DNA of 11,418 nt from JBDTOX01 sp039933015 (GTDB lineage: Bacteria > Pseudomonadota > Gammaproteobacteria > Burkholderiales > Methylophilaceae): the NCBI GenBank assembly GCA_039933015.1, contig JBDTOX010000153.1, positions 1 through 11,418 of the forward strand. The letters run 5' to 3'. The number at the start of each line of letters is the position of its first letter. Positions within the stretch are counted from its first letter, which is position 1. This document shows positions 5,860-11,418 of the stretch, in pieces. The translations under genes were made by a program, and so were the position numbers. The notes under the pieces were generated by a model, which was not told where the DNA came from, ran no database searches, and saw only the letters and a program-made list of their open reading frames with translations.

Positions 5860-6792
5860 CTAAACTTCCAGGTGACTATACAGCGGTGTGGATAGATAGC
5901 GCTCGCCGAATGACGGGATAATCACTACCACCAGCTTGCCTCTGTTTTCCGGGCGTTTTGCTACTTCCATCGCGGCCCAAGTCGCGGCACCGGATGATAT
6001 CCCTACCAGCAAGCCATCCTCTACTGCCATGCGGCGTGCAATAGACATGGCATCGTCATTTTTTACCCTGACCACCTCATCGTAAATCGCAGTATTGAGG
6101 ATCGCCGGGATAAAACCTGCGCCTAAACCCTGTATTGAGTGCGGGCCGCGCTGCCCGCCAGAGAGCACCGGGCTGGCATCCGGCTCCACGGCAATCACCT
6201 GGATATTCGGGTTACGCGCTTTCAGCACTTCGCCCACGCCGGTAATGGTACCGCCAGTCCCTATGCCTGAGACGAAGATATCCACCTTGCCATCAGTATC
6301 GCGCCAGATTTCCTCGGCAGTGGTTTTACGGTGAATCTCTACATTGGCCGGGTTTTCAAATTGCTGTGCGATGACATAGCGCGGATCCAGTGCAGCCATT
6401 TCCTCAGCCTTTTTGATGGCGCCTGACATACCTTCGGGCCCCGGTGTCAGAATCAGCTCTGCACCATAAGCTTTGAGTAGCAGCTTGCGCTCGCGGCTCA
6501 TGGTCTCCGGCATCACGAAAGCGCACTTGATCCCGCGTGCCGCACACACCATGGCCAGACCGATACCCGTATTACCGCTGGTCGGCTCAAGGATGACGGT
6601 ATCCGCTTTGATTCTTCCCGCCGCATCCAGCGCGTCGAGCATTGATACTGCAATGCGGTCTTTCACGCTATGCGCAGGGTTGAAGTATTCAAGCTTGCAA
6701 GCAATGGTGGCATCTATGCCAGCTGCAACCCGGTTGAGTTTGACGAGTGGGGTGTTGCCGATGAGTTCAGCGGTATTATTGGCAATGCGCAT
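5860..6792 (-). CDS. cysK: Cysteine synthase (O-acetylserine sulfhydrylase A)
   Basis: A PLP enzyme making L-cysteine from O-acetyl-L-serine and sulfide in the last step of sulfate assimilation; cytoplasmic, usually a homodimer. With the ATG at 6792 it has 310 residues, normal for CysK. Seen: ELIGNTPLVKLNR (9-21); the PLP-lysine K44 in SVKDR; the substrate loop TSGNTG (71-76); the phosphate-binding GTGGT (178-182); GISSGAA (264-270) with the PLP-ring serine; and the C-terminal GERYLST (296-302). The block before the lysine reads NPAH where NPGG is commoner. CysK is favoured over CysM by the N-terminal NTAELIGNTPL and the GERYLST end, though a CysM role is not excluded. The frame extends 4 codons to a TTG at 6804, but that TTG lies in the TTGGAG Shine-Dalgarno of the ATG, so 6792 is the better start. 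Confidence 0.92.
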   Translation of the reverse strand: MRIANNTAELIGNTPLVKLNRVAAGIDATIACKLEYFNPAHSVKDRIAVSMLDALDAAGRIKADTVILEPTSGNTGIGLAMVCAARGIKCAFVMPETMSRERKLLLKAYGAELILTPGPEGMSGAIKKAEEMAALDPRYVIAQQFENPANVEIHRKTTAEEIWRDTDGKVDIFVSGIGTGGTITGVGEVLKARNPNIQVIAVEPDASPVLSGGQRGPHSIQGLGAGFIPAILNTAIYDEVVRVKNDDAMSIARRMAVEDGLLVGISSGAATWAAMEVAKRPENRGKLVVVIIPSFGERYLSTPLYSHLEV

Positions 6793-6815
6793 ATGTGGCT
6801 CCAATTATTTGCTTC

Positions 6816-6821
6816 ATTATA
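6816..6821 (-). promoter_or_regulatory. -10 box of the cysK promoter
   Basis: On the minus strand a perfect TATAAT lies 24 bases upstream of the cysK ATG, which would give a leader of roughly 17 bases. The region 17 bases further up has no good TTGACA (it reads ATGGGG), so the promoter may need an activator, as sulfur-assimilation genes often do, or it may be weaker than the -10 suggests. No terminator was found between the exporter operon and this point, so read-through into cysK is also possible. Confidence 0.5.
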
Positions 6822-6913
6822 GCGAGGTTTTTGTTTCTCCCCATCTGCTAGCTACTTGCTGCATTAGCTTCAATGAACAACGCTATGGTTTCAGGGGTTT
6901 ATGTATGGTTAGT

Positions 6914-8116
6914 CTATTCTGCACGTAATGCCTCAATCGGGTCCAGGCGAGAAGCGCTTCTTGCTGGTAGTACACCTGCGAGTAGACCAATCATGGCGGA
7001 CATCACTAATGCGCTGAGTGCAAAACTCCATGGGGTATGGACCGGTAATGTCGGCAATGCCAGGCGCAGCAGCTGCGCCAAGCCTATTCCCAACAGTAAT
7101 CCAAATATACCGCCCAGTGCGGCAAGAATTACGGATTCGCTCAAAAACAGATTCAGAATAGTGCGGCGGCGTGCGCCCAAGGCTACCAGGAGGCCGATTT
7201 CATTGGTGCGTTCCGTCACCGAAATCGTCATGATGGTGACGATGCCTACCCCGCCTACCAGTAGTGAAATTCCCCCCAATGCACCTACTGCCATAGTCAG
7301 GATGTTGAGGATATTGGACAGTGTTTTCAGCATGTCTTCCTGCGTGGTGATAGTGAAATCCTCATGCCCATGACGCAGCCTGAGCCGGTCTTTGACGGCA
7401 GCCGCTACTGTGGCTGACGATGCGCCTTCAGTATAAATGACATCGATTTCCATCAGCCCCTCACGGTTGTAGAGCTCCATGGCGCGTTCGGCGGGGATGA
7501 ATGCCGTGTCGTCCAGATCAATGCCAAGGAATTGACCTTTCGGTGCCATGACGCCTATCACACGAAAATGCAGGCCGCCGATACGAACACGTGCGCCCAG
7601 TGGGTTTGTTGTACCAAACAGCTCATTGCGCAGCTTGCTTCCCAGCACAACGAAGGCACGGGAACTGCCTGCACCCTCGCGCGGCAGAAAGCTGCCAATA
7701 CGCACTGTGGAGACGAATACCCGGGTGAAATCCGCATCCACCCCATAAATGGTTGTCCGTCGCACACGGCCATTCCCTTCTACTTCTGAATTTCCCCACA
7801 CCACTGGTGTTGCGCCAGTAACATGCGACAATTGCTTGAGCGAATTAGCGTCTTCCATGGTTAAAAGCCGTGCTGTGGAGGGAATGCCGGAAGGTGGCTG
7901 GCCACCTGTTTTCACCTTGCCGGGGGCAATGCCGATGACGTTGGTGCCGAATTGCGTGAATTCAGCCAGCACAAAGCGATGCACGCCTTCGCCGATGGAA
8001 GTGAGCAGAATCACTGCCGCAATGCCGACAGCGATGCCTAGCAGCGTGAGAAAGCTGCGCAGGCGGTGTGAGGTGATGGCTTGCAGGGCAAAGCGAGTGG
8101 AGTCGGCGAGAAGCAT
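6914..8116 (-). CDS. MacB/FtsX-fold ABC transporter permease (second of the pair)
   Basis: A 400-residue inner-membrane permease of the MacB type. Seen: an N-terminal membrane helix (22-42, SFLTLLGIAVGIAAVILLTS) followed by the conserved IGEGVHRFVLAEFTQFGTNVI; a large periplasmic domain (about 45-265) of the MacB_PCD kind; three C-terminal helices (272-297, 326-352, 364-384); the coupling motif TERTNEIGLLVALGARRRTI (301-320), which contacts the ATPase; and the family ending GVLPARSASRLDPIEALRAE. It has no fused nucleotide-binding domain, so it needs the separate ATPase of this operon. The open frame extends upstream to 8233, overlapping the previous permease; the ATG at 8116, two bases after that gene's stop, fits the family N-terminus and operon layout. 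It is clearly related to, but different from, the upstream permease, suggesting a heterodimer. Confidence 0.9.
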   Translation of the reverse strand: MLLADSTRFALQAITSHRLRSFLTLLGIAVGIAAVILLTSIGEGVHRFVLAEFTQFGTNVIGIAPGKVKTGGQPPSGIPSTARLLTMEDANSLKQLSHVTGATPVVWGNSEVEGNGRVRRTTIYGVDADFTRVFVSTVRIGSFLPREGAGSSRAFVVLGSKLRNELFGTTNPLGARVRIGGLHFRVIGVMAPKGQFLGIDLDDTAFIPAERAMELYNREGLMEIDVIYTEGASSATVAAAVKDRLRLRHGHEDFTITTQEDMLKTLSNILNILTMAVGALGGISLLVGGVGIVTIMTISVTERTNEIGLLVALGARRRTILNLFLSESVILAALGGIFGLLLGIGLAQLLRLALPTLPVHTPWSFALSALVMSAMIGLLAGVLPARSASRLDPIEALRAE

Positions 8117-8118
8117 GG

Positions 8119-9327
8119 CTATCGCTTGGATAATGCTTGTATCGGGTCTAGCTGTGCTGCGCGGCGCGCAGGCATGACCCCAAAAATCAGGCCGGAGACA
8201 AGTGCGGTGCCCAAGCCTGCCGCGACTGCCCACAACGGCGGGTACGCAGGAAAAGCAGGATAAAGATGCCGCAGCAAAGCGGACCCCAGATAACCTAACC
8301 CCGTGCCCAGCAGGCCGCCCGTGATGGATAGCAGGATAGCTTCCACCATGAATAACTGGCGCACGGCTGCCGAAGTGGCGCCCAGCGCTTTCAGCAAGCC
8401 GATTTCAGCCGTTCGTTGCGTGACTGACACCAGCATGACGTTCATGACCAGTATGCCGGCTACGGCAAGGCTGATTGCAGCAATGCCGGCAACCCCAAGT
8501 GTCAGCACACGCAGTATCTTATCGAATGTTTGCAGCACCGCATCTTGCGTGATGACGGTAACGTCCTCTTCTCCTTCGTGTCGTTGGGTAATCATCTTTA
8601 AGACGCGCACCTTGACTTCACCAATCTGCTCCCGCTCCCGCGCTTCGATCAGGATGCGAAACAAGGTGTTGGTGTTGAGCATGGCTTGCGCGGTAGCCAC
8701 CGGCATGATCAGCAGCTCGTCGGTCGTCATGCCCATGCCACGTCCACCCTCGCTTAGCACGCCAACCACACGCAACCGCCTGTCACCAATCCGCACCGTT
8801 TTACCCAAGGGGTTTTCCGCACCAAAAATTTCCCGGCGTATGACTGCGCCCAATACCACTTCTGCAGAGCCATGCCCCAGGTCATCCTTGGAAAGAAAGC
8901 GCCCAAGCGCCAATTTTAGCTGGCGTACGCGCAGGAAATCATCATTGGTGCCAACCAGCATGGCCTCACGCAGTTTTCCGGCGGCATTGATTTCAGTCGT
9001 GCCAATCACGATAGGCGCAATTCGCTCTATACCCGGCAGCCGCAGCAAGGCGGAGGCATCATCCAAGGTTAAATCCCTGGGGGTACTGGTGATGAGGTTG
9101 GCAGGGTTGAACCCGCGCGTTTCCGAGCGGCCCGGCAATACGATGACCAGATTGCTGCCAATAGCAGAGAATTCACCGACGACATAGCGGCGTGCGCCAT
9201 CTCCCAGCGCCGTAAGGATGACTACAGCGGCTACGCCTATGGACATCGCCAACAGGAGCAGGCCGGTGCGCAAGGGGGTTCCTGTAGCGGCATTGCCAGC
9301 GTAGCGTAATGTGTCGATGAGTTTCAA
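8119..9327 (-). CDS. MacB/FtsX-fold ABC transporter permease (first of the pair)
   Basis: A 402-residue permease with the same architecture as its downstream neighbour: helix one (21-41) followed by LGDGARRYVVGEFSAIGSNLVIV; a periplasmic core (about 45-270); helices at 277-300, 328-354 and 364-385; the coupling motif TQRTAEIGLLKALGATSAAV (303-322); and the ending GVMPARRAAQLDPIQALSKR. The MacB-type fold acts as a mechanotransmitter that drives substrates from the periplasm through an adaptor and outer-membrane channel, rather than across the inner membrane. The start is TTG at 9327, 15 bases after the ATPase stop, with only a weak GGGG ribosome-binding site. The residues MKLIDTLRYAGNAA after it fit the family, and the next Met (M28) lies inside helix one, so TTG is preferred. 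It probably pairs with the second permease. Confidence 0.9.
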   Translation of the reverse strand: MKLIDTLRYAGNAATGTPLRTGLLLLAMSIGVAAVVILTALGDGARRYVVGEFSAIGSNLVIVLPGRSETRGFNPANLITSTPRDLTLDDASALLRLPGIERIAPIVIGTTEINAAGKLREAMLVGTNDDFLRVRQLKLALGRFLSKDDLGHGSAEVVLGAVIRREIFGAENPLGKTVRIGDRRLRVVGVLSEGGRGMGMTTDELLIMPVATAQAMLNTNTLFRILIEAREREQIGEVKVRVLKMITQRHEGEEDVTVITQDAVLQTFDKILRVLTLGVAGIAAISLAVAGILVMNVMLVSVTQRTAEIGLLKALGATSAAVRQLFMVEAILLSITGGLLGTGLGYLGSALLRHLYPAFPAYPPLWAVAAGLGTALVSGLIFGVMPARRAAQLDPIQALSKR

Positions 9328-9342
9328 CGAAACCCCGCGTGC

Positions 9343-10056
9343 TTAGTCGGGTTTAACAGGTGCGCTTGTATCATCGCTGACAATGCTGCCATCTTCCATT
9401 TTCAGTTGACGTCGCGCCCGCGCGCCAAGGGCATGATCGTGGGTAACGACAATGAGCGTCATGCCTTGGGCATTAAGCGTTTCCAGCAGCCGCATAACCT
9501 CTTCCCCGGTGGCACGGTCGAGGTTGCCGGTAGGCTCGTCCGCCAGCAGCACAGCAGGACGTTGTACGGTAGCGCGGGCAATGGCAACACGCTGGCGTTG
9601 CCCGCCAGAGAGTTCATTAGGGCGATGCTGCGCGCGGTCAGTCAGGCCATATTCCGTAAGTGCCTGCGTTACCCGTTTGGCGCGCTCAGCAGCAGGGGTG
9701 CCAGCAAGGGTGAGTGGCAACTCGATATTGGCCGCGGCTGTCAGGCGCGGTACCAGGTGAAAGCTCTGAAATATGAAGCCTATGCGTTCGCTGCGTACCT
9801 TGGCCTGCTCATCCGGTTGGAGTGTCGTGACATCGCGGCCTTCCAGCTGATAGGTGCCGGCATCCGGGCGGTCCAGCAATCCGATCAGGTTGAGCAGGGT
9901 GGATTTTCCAGAGCCGGATGGCCCCATCACGGCGATATATTCGCCAGGCGAAATATTCAAATTGACGTCGCGCAAGGCATGTACCTGGCTGTCGCCGAGA
10001 TAAAAGGTGCGCTCTATGCCATTCAGCTGTATCAGGCTTGCAGCGGCGTCTGGCAT
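9343..10056 (-). CDS. ABC transporter ATP-binding protein (MacB/LolD type)
   Basis: A 237-residue soluble ATPase that powers the two permeases from the cytoplasmic side. All nucleotide-binding motifs are present: Walker A GPSGSGKS (45-52), Q-loop Q97 in FIFQSFHLVPRLTAAAN, signature LSGGQRQRVAIARA (149-162), Walker B VLLADE (169-174) followed by PTGNLD (D-loop), and H-loop H206 in VVTHD. The FQSFHLVPRLTAAANIELPL stretch is typical of the LolD/MacB/FtsE branch. It starts with ATG 6 bases after the adaptor stop and ends 15 bases before the first permease, so it is the second gene of the operon. In MacB proper this domain is fused to the permease; here it is separate. The short acidic tail SDDTSAPVKPD is unremarkable. 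Confidence 0.96.
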   Translation of the reverse strand: MPDAAASLIQLNGIERTFYLGDSQVHALRDVNLNISPGEYIAVMGPSGSGKSTLLNLIGLLDRPDAGTYQLEGRDVTTLQPDEQAKVRSERIGFIFQSFHLVPRLTAAANIELPLTLAGTPAAERAKRVTQALTEYGLTDRAQHRPNELSGGQRQRVAIARATVQRPAVLLADEPTGNLDRATGEEVMRLLETLNAQGMTLIVVTHDHALGARARRQLKMEDGSIVSDDTSAPVKPD

Positions 10057-10062
10057 GCTGGA

Positions 10063-11208
10063 TTATTTTGCCTTGCCTGTTTCAGGGGTGACGGCAACAC
10101 CCGCTTTCACACCTTCGCGCTCCAGCGAAGCAACAATGCGGTCACCTTCTTTTAGCCCGTCCAGTACTTCGGTGTATTCCCAGTTGGTAATGCCGGGTTT
10201 GATCACGCGTTCTTCCAGTTTTTTTGTATCTGGCCGGTAAAGTAGCACCTTATTGCCTTCAAGCAGGGTAGAAGTCTGCACGCGCAGCACGTTGTCATGG
10301 CTATTCAGCACAATTTCTACATCTGCGCTGTAGCCAACCAATAAGTGTCTGCTATCGTCAGCGTTGTCCAGGGAAACTTCCACATCTACGGTACGCGCCT
10401 GTTTTTCTACCGCAACCACGTAAGGCGCAACGCGTTTTACATGTCCCGGCAACAGCTTGCCAGGAAACGCATCCAGAGACACACGCGCAGGCTGGCCAAC
10501 CTGTATCCTGGGCGCATCTACTTCATCCATGGGCGCCTCGATATAGAGGCAGGAATCGTCAATCAGGTCGATGGCTGGCGGTGTTGCCACCCCGGGCGGC
10601 GATGGCGTGGTGTATTCACCCAGCTCACCCACGATATCCGCCACGATGCCATCAAAAGGTGCGACCAGCACGGTGCGGTTTTGCTCTACTTGGGTCACTT
10701 TCACGCGTGCCTGCGCCTGGGTAACATCCGCACGTGCGGCCTCGCAAGCCGCACGGCGTGATTGCGCCTCAAAGCGCGCTTTATCTTCGCCACTTGCTGA
10801 AATAAATCCGCGTGCGCGCAGCTTGGCCATGCGCGCAGCTTCGCGTTCGGCGTTGTCGGCCGTAGCGCACACTTCACCTATGCGCTTGCGACTGCTTTCC
10901 ACCTGGGTTTGCGCCAGATTGCTTTGCGCCTGCTGGTCGTCGTTCCAGAGCCGGAGCAATACCTGCCCTTGTTTGACGTGATCACCTTTTTTGACACCAA
11001 GAAAAGCGATGCGCCCCCCGCTGATAGGTGAGAGTCGTGTGCGCTGACAAGCTTCCACGCTCCCGGCACGCGTGTTCGCCACGCTGGATTCCACCTTGCC
11101 CCGCTCGACCTCGGCCAGTGCCACGGTGATGGGCTGAGGGCGGGTAAACCACCAGAATGCCAGCGCGATAGCGGTGATGCTGGTGAGAATGATAAGAATG
11201 CGGCGCAT
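10063..11208 (-). CDS. Periplasmic adaptor (membrane fusion) protein, MacA/HlyD-like
   Basis: A 381-residue adaptor anchored by one N-terminal helix (4-21, LIILTSITAIALAFWWF), with the rest in the periplasm. It should bridge the permease pair to an outer-membrane TolC-type channel. Seen: a split lipoyl (biotinyl-like) domain (SPISGGRIAFLGVKKGDHVKQGQVLLRL, 60-87, and LVAPFDGIVADIVGELGEYT, 181-200); between them an alpha-helical hairpin (about 92-175) with tip near RARGFISASGE (131-141); then a beta-barrel (about 215-302) and a membrane-proximal domain (303-372) with the usual GLKEGDRIVAS. Unusual are four cysteines: C54, C114, C155 and C220. C114 and C155 sit on opposite arms of the hairpin, equidistant from its tip. 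It is first in the operon. The ATG at 11208 has no clear Shine-Dalgarno, and no convincing promoter was seen in the 98 bases upstream. Confidence 0.92.
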   Translation of the reverse strand: MRRILIILTSITAIALAFWWFTRPQPITVALAEVERGKVESSVANTRAGSVEACQRTRLSPISGGRIAFLGVKKGDHVKQGQVLLRLWNDDQQAQSNLAQTQVESSRKRIGEVCATADNAEREAARMAKLRARGFISASGEDKARFEAQSRRAACEAARADVTQAQARVKVTQVEQNRTVLVAPFDGIVADIVGELGEYTTPSPPGVATPPAIDLIDDSCLYIEAPMDEVDAPRIQVGQPARVSLDAFPGKLLPGHVKRVAPYVVAVEKQARTVDVEVSLDNADDSRHLLVGYSADVEIVLNSHDNVLRVQTSTLLEGNKVLLYRPDTKKLEERVIKPGITNWEYTEVLDGLKEGDRIVASLEREGVKAGVAVTPETGKAK

Positions 11209-11306
11209 AAGGTATGTGTTTGGGTAGCGAGGCTTTCACGTTATCACGCCATGTGGCGGCGCAATTTGATTTAGATCTAGTGCGATGAGCTATTTTTGCA
11301 TAAAGG

Positions 11307-11418
11307 TCACAAAATAACCACGGTCGTCCAGATGGGTATTTCCTTCTTGCAAGCGGTGATGGTGTTGACTGAGTCAGGGTTGAGGTCATCCACAAAATCG
11401 CGGTCGCCGCTGCCGGGG
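11307..11418 (-). CDS. C-terminal fragment of an unidentified protein, running off the right end
   Basis: On the minus strand a frame enters from beyond the window and stops at a TGA (11307-11309). It encodes about 36 residues including FVDDLNPDSVNTITACKK, a balanced composition with third positions rich in G/C, which is what real coding sequence here looks like. I do not recognise the family. The frame ends 98 bases before the adaptor start and in the same orientation, so it could be an upstream operon member (for example an outer-membrane channel), but nothing in the fragment shows that. A competing plus-strand frame from ATG 11332 has no ribosome-binding site. Confidence 0.4.
   Translation of the reverse strand, partial: PGSGDRDFVDDLNPDSVNTITACKKEIPIWTTVVIL

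Noticed and set aside
8117..8233. Longer start for the second permease, overlapping the first by over 100 bases
   Set aside because: The extra 39 residues are Arg/Pro/Cys-rich and unlike the family; the ATG at 8116 follows the previous stop by two bases.
8303..9187. Long plus-strand open frame (294 codons) opposite the first permease
   Set aside because: Its translation is dominated by Ser, Arg, Pro and Thr with no recognisable domain; it mirrors the codon pattern of the real permease on the minus strand.
9406..10155. Plus-strand open frame (249 codons) opposite the ATPase
   Set aside because: The minus strand carries an intact ABC ATPase with every motif; the antisense product has no domain and no ribosome-binding site.
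10982..11395. Minus-strand frame (137 codons) overlapping the adaptor start
   Set aside because: It is out of frame with the adaptor over most of its length and its His/Arg/Ser-rich product looks like noise; the adjoining frame ending at 11307 is more protein-like.

Overview
The window reads as ordinary chromosome of a betaproteobacterium. The evidence is the 3' end of a proteobacterial-type 5S rRNA, a FimV/HubP polar-hub protein, a CorA of the betaproteobacterial/gammaproteobacterial kind (N-terminal KKTGMAPGSLVYVGE-like block), an MsrA, and a split MacAB-like exporter. A Nitrosomonadales/methylotroph-type relative is my guess, not something the sequence proves. No insertion sequence, integrase, tRNA, CRISPR array or phage gene was seen.

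Left part (1-3178). The window opens in the last ~46 bases of a 5S rRNA gene, so an rRNA operon lies to the left. A textbook intrinsic terminator with a GAAA tetraloop ends it. A Y-family DNA polymerase on the minus strand converges on this operon. It belongs to a clade distinct from classical DinB but keeps its catalytic carboxylates. Divergent from it is msrA (methionine sulfoxide reductase A), which converges on corA (Mg2+/Co2+ channel) with only 4 bases between the two stop codons.

Middle (3179-5822). A 499-base, AT-rich non-coding stretch separates corA and fimV, which point away from each other. It holds one very good promoter, TTGGCA-N18-TATAAT, which also overlaps a near-perfect sigma-54 motif, and a ~210-base leader before fimV. 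fimV encodes a signal peptide, the conserved FimV N-terminal domain, a LysM-like domain, one membrane helix and a cytoplasmic helical-repeat (TPR-like) segment. It ends without the usual C-terminal FimV domain, and neither asd nor truA, its usual neighbours, is next to it.

Right part (5836-11418, all minus strand). cysK (O-acetylserine sulfhydrylase) has its own terminator and a perfect -10 box. Upstream of it is a compact four-gene operon, transcribed in the order periplasmic adaptor, ABC ATPase, permease, permease. Together these make a MacAB-like (type VII ABC) envelope exporter in which the ATPase is separate and two different MacB/FtsX-fold permeases replace the homodimer. The outer-membrane partner is not in the window and the substrate cannot be read from the sequence. 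A fragment of another minus-strand reading frame runs off the right end.

Nothing here is clearly a new system. The points most worth checking are the adaptor's opposed cysteine pair in its coiled-coil hairpin, the truncated and relocated FimV with its dual promoter, and the unusual Y-family polymerase.
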